DNA of 64,000 nt from Gari tellinella (GCA_922989275.2 OV277858.1:105076794-105140793), one strand, 5' to 3'. Counted from the stretch's first letter, positions 43,835 through 54,837 are shown. A program made the numbers and translations. The notes: generated by a model not told the origin, from the letters alone.

Positions 43835-44044
43835 CAGAGGAGAAGAGGTTATTCTGTCCCCTTAAAAGACAAACTAACAGCAAACACAGTGTATGAAAAT
43901 ATAGAAAATTACAACATTTTGACACTTTCGGATGTTCATTTTCAACTAAATTGCAAATGGTTCGGAGCTTGTGTCAGATCTTGCTCCCAATTGTTTGTAA
44001 TGGAAATAATAGATTAAGCGAAAACGTGTCTATTGGCCCGACTG
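43835..44044 (-). mobile_element. MITE-A, diverged, tip of hairpin lost
   Basis: CAGAGGAGAAGAGGTTATTC to CCCGACTG-TA. Core shortened to GGAGCTTGTGTCAGATCTTG. Confidence 0.75.
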
Positions 44045-44152
44045 TACTTGTATTGGTGAACTTTATAAAATTTCTTATTGTGAATCATTTAATCAGGGAC
44101 TCTGAACTCTCTGAGAATAAAAGGCCTTTACGCCTCCATTGTCAATTAACTA

Positions 44153-44397
44153 CAGTGGAGAATCTGTTATTCTTTCCCAATAAACGCGTTTACGCTAAAA
44201 CTATTATTTGCAGTACAAACAGTTTGGAGTCAGATCAGACGCCGGGTAACCCGGCGTCTGATCAGGTTCCAACTGTTTGCCACCAAGATAAAGATGAATT
44301 ATCAGAATTGTCAAAAAATTGTACTTTTCTACGTTTTAGTGTTTTGCGTTTGAGTACGTTTGCGTTTAAACGGGAAAGAATAACAGATTCTCCACTG
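44153..44397 (+). mobile_element. MITE-A, complete
   Basis: CAGTGGAGAATCTGTTATTC with the exact complement at the right end. TA on both sides. Confidence 0.93.
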
Positions 44398-44551
44398 TAA
44401 TAAAAATCTCTCTGAATATGACAATATTCGTTCTGTCATAGAGGAGAGTTCAGTAACCTTTTTACTAAATTATTTATGACTGTGTAATCATTCGATCATA
44501 AAACATAAATGAGTTTATTAATGCTTTCTATCAAGATATATCCTGCAGTTA

Positions 44552-44690
44552 TAGTGACGAAAACGTTACATTTTCCGTTCAAACGCAAGCAAAACGCAAA
44601 CATAGTGCACTTAAATGTATAAAATGACAGGTTTTTAAAGTTCTATTTCAGACTTAAAATGTAGACCTGTCTGATCCGGATCCAAACATT
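44552..44690 (-). mobile_element. MITE-A, truncated
   Basis: TAGTGACGAAAACGTTACAT start, AAACGCAAGCAAAACGC box, and a half core (CTGTCTGATCCGGATCCAAA). Confidence 0.6.
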
Positions 44691-44873
44691 TTGACACTTT
44701 CAGATACATAGTTAGTTTGCATCTCATCTGGATCTAGACTGATTATAATTGCAACACTTGTTTTTATTTTCAATCAAAAGAACTTCTGAGATAATTATAC
44801 AAAAATAATAATAATAAAGAAAAGCAACTCAGATTATTTTACCCTATGTACCCTAGTTGCGCAAAACAGTATA
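44691..44873. other. short AT-rich spacer
   Basis: No element ends seen. Confidence 0.4.
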
Positions 44874-45150
44874 CAGCGCTCCCTCCCTACAACGACACCA
44901 AATGGGAGACAACAGATATATGCGCTGTTAGGAGAGAGTCGTTGTAGGGAGGGAAATACGCTTACAATTTAAAACAGCTTGAATCCAGATCAGACGCCGC
45001 ATTTGAGAAAAAAGCAGACGACATTTTTAAGTAGACTATATTGTAGCCGTGAAAAGGTTGGATATAATTATATTGGTTTTTGAACAGCGGCAATAGTCGT
45101 TATAAGGAGGAAATCGTAGTTAGGAGGACCGTTGTAGGGATTGAACACTG
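44874..45150 (+). mobile_element. MITE-B with half the hairpin deleted
   Basis: CAGCGCTCCCTCCCTACAAC to TGAACACTG-TA. The core stops after CCAGATCAGACGCCGCATTT. Confidence 0.85.
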
Positions 45151-45207
45151 TACTTGTAAATACTACACTTTTCGTATACACGCAAAATTTTACTGTCAAT
45201 ATCATAA

Positions 45208-45331
45208 GGCTCCTCAGGAAGCCCCTGGATCAGTTTCTGGACTGTTGTCTTTATTGCCATACACTGACAAAAAACGTACATAATAAAGACAATCTAGACT
45301 AAATTTGAAGTTTCAAGAAGGAAAGGATTAA
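45208..45331. mobile_element. MITE-L right half
   Basis: Second hairpin arm (CTCCTCAGGAAGCCCCTGGA) then TGACAAAAAACG and TTTCAAGAAGGAAAGGATTAA, matching 30.76-30.89 kb in order. Confidence 0.6.
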
Positions 45332-45499
45332 GTGGGGTTTATCGTGCTAAATCTAAACGGTAGTGCAGTCTGTAACAGATTTGAAAACTTGCCATAATTT
45401 ATTTTTCGTTGCAATACCTTTGTGTTCAGTTTAACTAATTATGCTTCATAAATAAGCCTTTTACGATATTGATTACATGTATTCCTATTCTAAGAGAAG
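45332..45499. other. short gene-free spacer
   Basis: Nothing recognised apart from a TACATGTA at about 45474. Confidence 0.4.
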
Positions 45500-45692
45500 A
45501 AAAGTGAAGAATACGTATTTTTCTGAAGTTTAAACGCGAACGAAACGCTAATACATTGCAATAAAATGTAGAAAATGAGACCTTTACGACAAGTCTGAAT
45601 GTTCAGTTTAATCCGAGTGGCAAACAAAGTGGAGCCTGACCAAACGCCGGGTTACGTTTATTGGGAAAGAATAACGTTTTATTCGCTAGGAA
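45500..45692 (-). mobile_element. MITE-A with internal deletion
   Basis: GTGAAGAATACGTATTTTTC start. After CCAAACGCCGGGTTACG it jumps directly to TTTATTGGGAAAGAATAACG, so the second core arm is deleted. Confidence 0.7.
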
Positions 45693-45810
45693 TTCATGAT
45701 TTTGAATTATCGATTGCATTTAAAAATAAAGACACTTTCTGCTTTGCTTTAAACCTGCTTTTAGCGGTTAGTTGTCTTCATACAATAAATAGGTTTCGGA
45801 GTGAAAGGTA

Positions 45811-46055
45811 CAGTGGAGAATCTGTTATTCTTTCCCAATAAACGCGTTTACGCTAAAACTATTATTTACAATACAAACAGTTTGGAGCGAGATCAGACGC
45901 CGGGTAACCCGGCGTCTGATCAGGCTCCAAACTGTTTGCCACCAAGATAAACATGACATATCAGAATTGTCTAAAATTTGTTCTTTTCTACGTTTTATTG
46001 CTTTGCGTTGCGTACTTTTGCGTTTAAACGGGAAATAATAACAGATTCTCCACTG
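45811..46055 (+). mobile_element. MITE-A, complete
   Basis: CAGTGGAGAATCTGTTATTC with complement at the right. The right terminus abuts the piggyBac-like element within 4 bp. Confidence 0.93.
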
Positions 46056-46059
46056 TAAA

Positions 46060-47815
46060 CCCTCATCCGGACCTTTGGGGTCCATTGGATCCCAACGAGT
46101 TTATTTTTGCTAGAAAAAAATATTCAGTCTAATGACGATTTTAGACATTGTTACTACGTCGTATGACTGTTTTTAGATACTTTTAGTGACAAACGTTCTA
46201 AATAGGTCAATTCGCCTAGATTTTATTTTCAAAACACGCCTAGGGTCCAGCTGGACCCCAGCATTCTAAAGGTAAGTGAAATGTATTTCAGGCTATTTTA
46301 AAACCGTTCCTTGTTGTTTACAACTACAATAATGGCATTTATTGAATACTAGATAACCCCGATAATACTGTTCCTCAATTGCACATATAAATACATATTT
46401 CATGATCTCGTGATTGAGTTATTTCCCTTGGACATTATAACCCCGGAGCGCAAACCGCGAGTCTAAGGGATTCACACTTATGGAACAAATACAATTCTAT
46501 CTGACCTCAAATTATGCAAATGATTTCAAGATTCAAATAAGTGTACTGTATTATTTTTGGTTCTGGTCCTATCTGGAAGTTTCCATAGCAGTCATGGGCC
46601 AAGATTGGAGACATTGACCTTTGTCCTTGACCCTATTGAACGTTGGCCAACGAGGTCTGGTCGGTGGGTATTCAAGGCGTCTATTTCAATGCTTCATTGC
46701 CATTTTTCAGTATATCAGATTCAACTATATAGCTACAATTGAAGAAATACATACATCAGACAAACATGCTCCAATTAGGATGTATGGCAAACGCTTGTTC
46801 AGCAGTGGCTTTACCGAATGTTTAATACAGTTTCTTGTAATTTAATTCATGAATCACAATTAATGTAATAGATGATGCTCGCAGGAAACTTCAAATCATA
46901 GTTCATTAAAGTGATACAAAAATCTGGTACATGTATAGACAAGTGACCCAAACGGACCGTGGTTATACGTGTAACTGCGTCAAGGACACTAGCATGCAGC
47001 TCATCAGATATGTGATGATGTGAAGCAGACATAGTTATGAGTAGTACTCAAATCATGGTGTCAAGTAATTGATATTCAAAACTCTTATATCTTTACCATT
47101 TGAAGTTATGTATGTGTTACTGTCATTACATTTGTTTACCATACTTACTTTTATCACATAAATTTAACATACCACTGTCTCAGTGTCAGCGTCGTGTATC
47201 CTACACGGAGCTAAGACATGCACGGTGACAGGTCAAATAATTTGGACAACTATTGCCATGCAATAATTGGAAGCAGAAACAAAGCTTAACAAATTGACGA
47301 TATTGATCAGCTTGGAAGCTGGTTTGGTTATATATGTTCCACTAATAAGATTTATAAACCAGTCGTGGTTGAAAGTTGTATAGGAACCCATGTTAATATG
47401 CACAAATATTATTTGGAGTCCACTGGACCCAACCATATTTTTGTCATTTTCTTCTAAATATTCACATAGTTAAGTAAAAGATACACCATTTATGTAACAA
47501 AAGGTATATCTAGTCATATATATGTCAACATTTCCCCATCTGTACATTTTCCACACAAGTTATTAGATAAAATTCGTTTTTACAGCAAAAAACTTAGTTT
47601 CTTGTGTTACTTTGGTCACTGGTTGCCATTGTAACAGTGAGAGCAACGTTTCGGTTTTATCATTACCATATAGCATAAACACATCAATTGATAATGCGGC
47701 ATCAGTTATGTCACAAATGCCTACCTTGACTTAGAAAAATAACAAAAATGCACAATGGGGACCAATGGACCCCAAAAGTCTCGAAATGGAAGTTGTTGCA
47801 AGGTTCGGATGAGGG
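46060..47815. mobile_element. 1.76-kb piggyBac-like element, no transposase
   Basis: Ends CCCTCATCCGGACCTT and the complement of CCCTCATCCGAACCTT are flanked by TAAA (left) and TTAA (right). GGGGTCCATTGG subterminal repeats are inverted at the two ends (46078 region and 47758-47773), and another GGTCCAGCTGGACC lies at 46255. The interior has only short frames on both strands and no DDE motif, so it is a non-autonomous or decayed copy. Confidence 0.75.
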
Positions 47816-47939
47816 TTAAATAAAACAAATCAACGTCATAAACACAGTGTAGTTTTTATGCAAATGACCTCGAAACATTAACACTACACAGATGCTGAAT
47901 TTTGCGGCATTTTAATCTCAGTTTTCATTGTAACTGATA

Positions 47940-48131
47940 CAGTGGAGAAGACATTATTCCTTCTCGATTAAACCCAATCCAAATGCATTGAAATAATTTT
48001 GAAATTTCCATGTCTTACTACCGGTATATATTTAAATCTGAGTGGCTAACAATTTGGAGCCTGATCAGACGCCGGGATTCCAAACTCTAAACTGTTTGCA
48101 AGTGAAATATTAGATTTAGCGTTAATGTATT
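47940..48131 (-). mobile_element. MITE-A, truncated against a MITE-B
   Basis: CAGTGGAGAAGACATTATTC start; half core GATCAGACGCCGGGATTCC. It ends at GCGTTAATGTATTTA where the B element begins at TA. Confidence 0.78.
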
Positions 48132-48133
48132 TA

Positions 48134-48446
48134 CAGCGCTCCCTCTCTACAACGGCCCTCCCAACAACGATTCCCTCCTTACAAACAGGACAATTATGTC
48201 AAACCTATTCACGACTGCAATTTCGTCTGCTAAAAATCTTCTGTTTTTCTTAAAGTGACATAAATGACATTTTGACAGGAAAAAAGATTAATGACGAGTG
48301 ACAAACAGCTTGAATTCATATTTGACGCCGCGTTACGCGGCGTCTGGTCTGGATTTAAGCTGTTTCAATTTCCTTACCTAAAACGACTCCCTCCGAACAA
48401 CGCACACAATATCTCACATTGGCGTCGTTGTAGAGAGGGAGCGCTG
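48134..48446 (-). mobile_element. MITE-B, full length
   Basis: CAGCGCTCCCTCTCTACAAC with GAGAGGGAGCGCTG-TA at the right, exactly complementary ends. Hairpin at 48300-48366. Confidence 0.92.
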
Positions 48447-48827
48447 TATTAGAAAAAAAAGAATATCGTCTTACCACTGAATCATCATATTTGTGGAATT
48501 CAGTTGAGATGACATTGTTTCTGTCCAGTTGAAACAAAACTAAAAGCAAGCTAAACATTTAATGTTATGATATAACAACGATTCTTGAAAATATTTCCGT
48601 TTTAGAACCTGGACGACAAATAGAGCCATGTCAGATACAGTCCCGCTCAAATTTGCTTGTATGTTCTAAAATATAAAACGACTTCTGTTTACTTTCCCAC
48701 ATAAAACTATATTATAAAATGATATACGCACACAATTCTCAGAAGAGTTCAAAGCTTATTATGGCAATTATATGTTTTGAAATGCCAACCCTACTCATCA
48801 TGACACAGGTTTGTACGTAGGCAAACA

Positions 48828-48995
48828 CACAGTGCCAATAAAGACGTTTACACTTAATCTGTTATTTGCCATGCAAACAGTATGAAGCCTCATCAGACGC
48901 CGGGTTACCCGTCCTCTGATCAGGATCTAAACTGTTTGTCATTCAGATTAAATTAACCATTCAAACTTGTCAATAACGTCATTTTAGCTGTGTTT
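48828..48995 (+). mobile_element. MITE-A without termini
   Basis: CAATAAAGACGTTTACACTT, core GCAAACAGTATGAAGCCTCA ... CTGATCAGGATCTAAACTGT, then CATTCAGATTAAATTAACCA. Confidence 0.65.
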
Positions 48996-50340
48996 AGGTT
49001 TAGAAAAATACCTACAACTTGTAAAATGTTCATTGAGATATTCCTTTCATAGTTAGCATGGATGTGTATATCGACAATACATATTCATGCATACACACAT
49101 TTTTAGCCTCTTGACCTTGAAAGTATAGGCCCTGTTAGGGTTCGAAATATGCGTTTAGGTTTCGAAAATGCTTTTAACTCCTAGCTCCCTTGAAATGTTG
49201 TTTTCATATCTGGTATGCGTATGTATATGGACAAGACCTTTACATGCACAAATATAGTTTACCCATGTGACCTTAACCTTAAAGTTAAATCCATGTTTAG
49301 GTTTCGAAATCTGCATTTATGTTTTTCAAAATACCTATTACTTCTAGGAGGTATTCCTTTTATACTGGGCATGTGTGCATATGGACAACACATTTCCATG
49401 CACATAAACAGTTTTACCCCAGTGACATTAACCTTGAACTTGGGGCCCGTGTTTAGGTTTCGAAATCTGTGTTAAGATTTGAAAAATATGTCTAACTTCT
49501 ATAATGTTCGTTGAGATATTCCTTTAATAGTTGGCAGGGATGTGTATATCGACAATACTTTTTCATACATAAACACATTTTAAGTCTCTTGGCTTTGAAC
49601 TAAGGGTCCGTGTTTAGGTTTCGAAATATGCGTTTAGGTTCCGAAAATAACTCCTATGTCCCTTGAGATATTGCTTTCATATATGATACAGTGGAGAATC
49701 TGTTATTCTTTCCCAATAAACGCGTTTACGCTAAAACTATTATTTACAATACAAACAGTTTGGAGCCAGATCAGACGCCGGGTAACCCGGCGTCTGATCA
49801 GGCTCCAAACTGTTTGCCACCAAGATAAACATGAATTATCAGAATTGTCTAAAAGTTGTTCTTTTCTACGTTTTAGCGCTTTGCGTTTGCGTACGTTTTC
49901 GTTTAAACGGGAAAGAATAACAGATTCTCCACTGTATGCCTGTGTATATGGCCAATACCTTACCATACACACACATATTTTTACTCCAGTGACATTGACC
50001 TTGAAGTTTGGATTTCGAATTCTGCGTTTAGGTTTCTCAAAATGCCTATGCCTCATAGGCTATGTCTATTGAGATATTCATGTCATACTGGGTATTCATA
50101 TGTATATGGAAAAGACCTTTCCTTTCATGCAAAATATGTGACCACAGTGACCTTAACGTTCAACTTAGAGCCCATGCTCAGAAATTACTTATGAATCCTA
50201 TGTCCCTTGCGGTATTACTTTTATATTTGGTTTGCATAATGTGTATATGGACGGTACAATTGACCTTTGACCACGAACTCCGAATCAGCTTTTGATGTTT
50301 CTAAATTTGCCGAATACGAGCTTTGTTGTCTCTCTGAATA
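48996..50340. repeat. degenerate tandem array, units about 160-170 bp
   Basis: Repeating words: CCTTGAGATATT, TGTATATGGACAA, TTTCCATGCACA, TGACCTTGAACTT, GTTTAGGTTTCGAAAT. About six diverged units are interrupted by the MITE-A at 49689-49934. No coding role seen. Confidence 0.8.
49689..49934 (+). mobile_element. MITE-A, complete 246-bp copy inside the array
   Basis: CAGTGGAGAATCTGTTATTC and its complement flanked by TA. Array sequence resumes immediately on the right (TGCCTGTGTATATGGCC), so the insertion is younger than the array. Confidence 0.95.
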
Positions 50341-50349
50341 AACTCGTTT

Positions 50350-50423
50350 TACAAGTTATGGCAATGCGTTTACGTTTCGTATGCGTTTTTAAAAACGGGC
50401 AAGAATAATGTCTTCTGTGCTGT
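50350..50423 (+). mobile_element. MITE-A 3' fragment
   Basis: GGCAATGCGTTTACGTTTCG ... GGGCAAGAATAATGTCTTCT, degraded terminus. Confidence 0.55.
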
Positions 50424-50600
50424 TTGTTTGTTTCAGACAACATTCCCAACACATACCCCCGTGTGCCACATCACATTCCCCTCATGTGTAGCATTCTACA
50501 CGGGGACATTCCCAGCACATAACGAAATTGTGTTTGACATTGTGTGATGGAAGGCATAAAAGTCCATTAACCATTATCACGCTAGGAACCATTAATAGAA

Positions 50601-51074
50601 CAGCTGAGAAGACGTTAGTCTTTTAACTTTTTCGATGACAAATTATTTCGTCTGCTTTAACCCTCTAACAACCAAAATATCGCCTGCATTTGTAGTGTCG
50701 TCTTCAATATTTTAAAAGTCAGTTTTATGGCTGTTTTGAATGAAGAAATGTCTACACGAGCGTAAAACAGTTTGGATCCTGATCAGACGCCGCGTGACGC
50801 GGTGTCTGATTAGAAACCAATATGTTTGCAAAGTCGCCTTTTGGCGACGTTGGCAGTGAAAGAGTTAAACGCGTATAAATCACAATTACAGTGCAATTAA
50901 ATGTAGAAAATGGCAACTTGTTGAATATTCTGAATGTTCATTTACACCTGAATAGCAAGCAGCATGGATTCTGATCACACACCGCGTTACCAAATGTCTG
51001 ATGTTGATCATGCCAAAATGCTTGTAACCGAAATAATAGTTTTAGCGTAAGCTCATATATAGTCGTCTCCACTG
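50601..51074 (-). mobile_element. MITE-A interrupted by a MITE-C
   Basis: CAGCTGAGAAGACGTTAGTC at the left; after the C element, AAACGCGTATAAATCACAAT, a decayed core and CGTCTCCACTG at the right. Confidence 0.75.
50657..50868. mobile_element. MITE-C, nested, TTAA-flanked
   Basis: TTAA-CCCTCTAACAACC ... GGCAGTGAAAGAG-TTAA. Core GATCCTGATCAGACGCCGCG with a partly mispaired second arm. Confidence 0.82.
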
Positions 51075-51075
51075 T

Positions 51076-51152
51076 TCACTTGATACAGCTTGATCCAGAC
51101 CAGGAATCTTGATATGTGGTGTCTGATCTGGATCCAAACTGTTTGACTCTTA
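51076..51152. repeat. isolated core hairpin, diverged tip
   Basis: CAGCTTGATCCAGACCAGGA ... GTGTCTGATCTGGATCCAAACTG with a foreign tip (ATCTTGATATGTG). Confidence 0.5.
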
Positions 51153-51480
51153 TACTGAATTTTTCAAGTTTTTGTCGGGTTTTCATGTCCCTCTTTAACT
51201 TACGATAATTATTAGAAAGTCGCCTTTTTCGCACATTTTTGCGCATGCTTTTACATATTAAGATGACAATTTGTATATCATCGTGTCTGAATGATTTGCT
51301 GATCAAGTTTGCGTTTCGTCATTTGTCAAGTTAACCCTGAGTTATATGTTCCTTTTAAACTTAAAATCTCAGACAAACATCTTCTTATCCCCACATGCTT
51401 TCACATATTGAGCTGAAATGTTGTATATGATGTTTAATTATACTGCAAAGTACATTAATTTCTTTCTTCTGACCCGAAGT
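51153..51480. repeat. tandem array, left part (TTCACATATTGAGCTGA type)
   Basis: Two units spaced about 165 bp carry TTTACATATTAAGATGACAA and TTTCACATATTGAGCTGAAA plus a GAGTTATA/ACTTAAAATCT motif. The array continues beyond the LTR element at 54020. Confidence 0.7.
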
Positions 51481-51806
51481 ACCCTGTGAGCTGACAGATT
51501 ACATAGAAATGCAGCTGTTTCATTGGCTGACAGGCTCTTCAGTCTTTAAGTCAATTTCGGATTAGAACTAATCGGGATGGGATCTTTCAACAGTCACATT
51601 TTTTTCTTGAAAAGTTTGATTCAACCGTCTATATACGAGTTTGCCTATTTCTCTTTTGAATAACAACGTCATAATCATATGACGTCACTTACTCTCAACG
51701 TCATATGTTTTGGCGCGATTTTGTTACTGTTTATTTTGAGCGCTGTGCACGGCACATTCCGAAATATTTAATTTGAACAATGAAAACTTTGTAGTATAAT
51801 AAATTC
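51481..51806. other. short gene-free spacer
   Basis: No termini recognised. A TGACGTCA-like site lies near 51682. Confidence 0.4.
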
Positions 51807-51819
51807 GTTATACAGTTTC

Positions 51820-52193
51820 TGTTGTGATATGGCCTACTAGTGACAACTCAACTCCAGTACTTGAAGTTAGATACTTTAATACATGGCATCACGCCACAAT
51901 GCGTACCGAGCCTGCCTGGTCTGGTTCTCTAGTCTACTGGCCTCCCCATCCTCCTTGATCTCAATTTTTCTTCAGTATTTATAATAACCTGCTTAATTGT
52001 CGGAACACGCACGACCCCGTCAAATTGACAGTTCGACATCAATTTGAATGGTGGTGCGTGGCCCCATTGACAGTGATATATTTACTTGCACCGACCAGGC
52101 ATCTTGGACATACGACCATATACATTTATAATACACAAATACAAGTTCATGCGTGTCAAATGATATTTATTTATATCATCACACCTTCCCTCC
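51820..52193 (-). repeat. 3' LTR, 374 bp
   Basis: Plus-strand TGTTGTGATATGGCC ... TTATATCATCACA. It lacks 87 bp that the other LTR has; the gap lies between two AAGTTA repeats, consistent with a slippage deletion. Otherwise only a few substitutions were seen by eye. Confidence 0.9.
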
Positions 52194-52206
52194 TCACAAT
52201 ATAATA
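52194..52206 (-). other. polypurine tract
   Basis: Minus strand TGAGGAGGGAAGG directly before TGTGATGATA, the start of the 3' LTR. Confidence 0.65.
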
Positions 52207-52445
52207 ATCGAAATTTATTATATTATAACAGCCTGGTACGGCAATATAGAAAAATTCCTAACTATTTTACCATACAAAAAAAATTACTATAAACTACAAC
52301 TACGGCAAAATACAACAATTACTATTTACCAAATTTACCAAATACAACAAATACTATTTACCAAATGCTATTTTACCCCTCCCTATCCATTCCAAAACTG
52401 TTAATCTTTAATATTTGTAATTCACTGTTAAAGTCACTAGATAAC

Positions 52446-52557
52446 TTAGGTCCAGGTGTAGGTATCGTCCGCTGAATGTCTGCTAATATCCATAGTTAAG
52501 TTTAAGTCCAGTTGTAGGTATCGTCCGCTGAATGTCTGCTAATATCCATAGTTAAGT
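52446..52557. repeat. 56-bp tandem duplication in the LTR-element interior
   Basis: GTAGGTATCGTCCGCTGAAT...CATAGTTAAG occurs at 52458 and 52514. Confidence 0.85.
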
Positions 52558-53396
52558 TTAAGTCCAGTCGGAAATCTGATATCTTGTTCCGAAAGTTTTC
52601 TCCAAGTTCCAAAAGTACAGTTGAACCAGCCGGTAGTCTCCGTAAGACGGGTCTGATAGAGTTGTCCACTCCTTTGCGTTGATTGCATATTGTCAGACAT
52701 TTACTTAGTCTCCGGTATATACACACCTGTGTACATATTAATACATCACTGGTTGCACTCTAATGAATCTCACAGTTCGTCCCCAACTCAATTACAATGA
52801 GTACCATAGCCAGAGAGATTATTTCTCCGCTAAATTCCTTCCATTTTCCATGTGGTGTCAAGGATAATCAGCCTTTGAATGTCTTATTCAAACATGCCAT
52901 GTTGCTGGCCACCATCTCGAGGACTGTGTAAACCCACTTTGTGCATTCCAAACAGATCAATAATAATACAACCTATTCCTAGTAATTACTCTCATTATTA
53001 ATAAAGATACTTTCTGTCTTGAAATATTTGCTATACCACCGAGAACTTCCTATTGTTTCCACAAATTTTAACTAATATTCAGTATAGTTACATGACTTTT
53101 TTTTACTTCAGTATGTCGATTCGCATAATCGCTAATAATTTCTTTTGTTTGAAAATCTCTTAATTTGAGCTGTTTCCAATTTATTCCAAAACAGTGCCAT
53201 ACTTTCAATTTGCTAAACTAGCCTTTTAACAATTTTTACATTCCCGTGAAAACTAATATGCTCTCTGTAATACTGCAAGCATTTGAAGACTTAAACATTT
53301 TGCAACAATTTTGAAATATTCTGATCTGTCATTTCTAAACACAAAGAGTTTCAACAGTACTCACGTTTTCCTCTGGCCTTGTGATCGTATAATCCT

Positions 53397-53409
53397 GGTC
53401 ACGGCACCA
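53397..53409 (-). other. primer-binding site
   Basis: TGGTGCCGTGACC on the minus strand, 10 nt inside the 5' LTR end. Confidence 0.65.
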
Positions 53410-53419
53410 AATTCGTATG

Positions 53420-53880
53420 TGTTGTGATATGGCCTACTAGTGACAACTCAACTCCAGTACTTGAAGTTAATATAAAGTAATATACCAAGTTAAAGTCTAC
53501 TTTCAGTCCGAATGACCGCTCAGCCGACTGTACATATAAGTTATATATAAGTACATATTAAAGTTAGATACTTTAATACATGGCATCACGCCACAATGCG
53601 TACCGAGCCTGCCTGGTCTGGTTCTCTAGTCTACTGGCCTCCCCATCCTCCTTGATCTCAATTTTTCTTCAGTATTTATAATAACCTGCTTAATTGTCGG
53701 AACACGCACGACCCCGTCAAATTGACAGTTCGACATCAATTTGAATGGTGGTGCGTGACCCCATTGACAGTGATATATTTACTTGCACCGACCAGGCATC
53801 TTGGATATACGACCATATACATTTATAATACACAAATACAAGTTCATGCGTGTCAAATGATATTTATTTATATCATCACA
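53420..53880 (-). repeat. 5' LTR, 461 bp
   Basis: Same ends as the other LTR, with an additional 87 bp including GACCGCTCAGCCGACTG. Confidence 0.9.
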
Positions 53881-54019
53881 TTTCTTCACAGGGTACATGT
53901 ACATGAGGATTTCTTCCCGGCTGGTAAAATCATGTAACCCTTGCCTAACGGCTCGAGCAACAATGATTTTCCTCAGCCGGGAAGAAATCCTCATGCACCC
54001 TGTGAGGAAACTGTATAAC

Positions 54020-54570
54020 TAATAATGTTGATAAACGACACGTTGTTTGCGTGTCGTCTAAATTCAGCAAGTTTGCAATGAGTTATACCTATTTTTCACT
54101 TAAAATATTTGGAAGTCATCGTTTTCCGCACTTTTTCACAAATGCTTTTACATATCGAGCTGAATCTTTTTTTAAATTATGATGTCTTAATAATCTGTAT
54201 ATCGCCAGATTTGTCAAGTTGCCATGCAGGAGTTATGCACCTTTTTAACTTAAAATCTTGAAAAAGAACATCGTTTTTCCCCGTATGCGTTCACATATTG
54301 AGCTGACATTTTGTATATTATGTTGTTGATGAATGGCATATGAAATTTTTGTGTCGTCAAAGTTCATTAAGTTTTCTATGAGTTATGTTTCTATTTATCT
54401 AAGATATTGGATCTACAACGTTGTCCACATTTGCTTTACTCTATGCTTTACATATTGAGCTGAATATTTTTATATGATAAGTTTTGATAAAAAACATATA
54501 GAGTTTGCATGTCATCTAAATTGGTCAAGTTTTCGATAAGTTATAACCCCTGAATGACGTTTTATGCACT
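54020..54570. repeat. tandem array, right part
   Basis: Three or more diverged units with ATATCGAGCTGAATC, CACATATTGAGCTGAC, TACATATTGAGCTGAAT and GAGTTATGCACC-like words, spaced about 150-165 bp. Confidence 0.7.
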
Positions 54571-54593
54571 GTTTGCAGTTCTCGTGTCCTTGA

Positions 54594-54829
54594 CGGTCTT
54601 ATGAAATAACGTACGACAAATAATGTCGTAAGTCAGAATCTACAATGCTCAAATATTATCTCTTTCTCTAACTAATCCTGTTATGTGGCACCTCTTTGGA
54701 ATCGTCTTGAAAAGACATTCCAAATAGATGTCACAAGACGGGAATAGATGGAGAAATTAGAAATTATATGAATCTTAAAGTATTGACTTACGACTGTTGT
54801 TGACGTACGACGTTTCGTAATACGGGTCT
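54594..54829. mobile_element. MITE-I
   Basis: Inverted ends of about 40 bp: GGTCTTATGAAATAACGTAC ... GTCGTAAGTCA, and the complement of AGACCCGTATTACGAAACGT. The interior GATGTCACAAGACGGGAATA matches the second copy at 57.0 kb. The target duplication was not resolved. Confidence 0.7.
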
Positions 54830-54837
54830 CCTGTTTC

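Larger units (their letters stand above)
51820..53880 (-). mobile_element. BEL/Pao-like LTR element without coding capacity
   Basis: Two LTRs, a TTTC target duplication (51816-51819 and 53881-53884), a primer-binding site TGGTGCCGTGACC and a polypurine tract, all in minus orientation. About 1.2 kb of interior holds no gag or pol motif. A 74-codon frame at 52502-52726 is unrecognised. TGGTGCCGTGACC resembles primer sites of BEL/Pao elements, so that assignment is an inference. Confidence 0.82.
51807..54019. repeat. foldback element split by the BEL-like LTR element
   Basis: The left arm is 51807-51819 (GTTATACAGTTTC) plus 53885-53933 (TTCACAGGGTACATG ... GGTAAAATCAT). The right arm 53962-54019 is its complement. 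The LTR element removed together with one TTTC gives an almost perfect stem of about 57 bp with a 28-nt loop. The left arm has one extra ACATGT. Confidence 0.85.

Noticed and set aside
46060..47815. piggyBac transposase gene inside the 1.76-kb element.
   Set aside because: No frame longer than about 74 codons and no DDD catalytic context on either strand.
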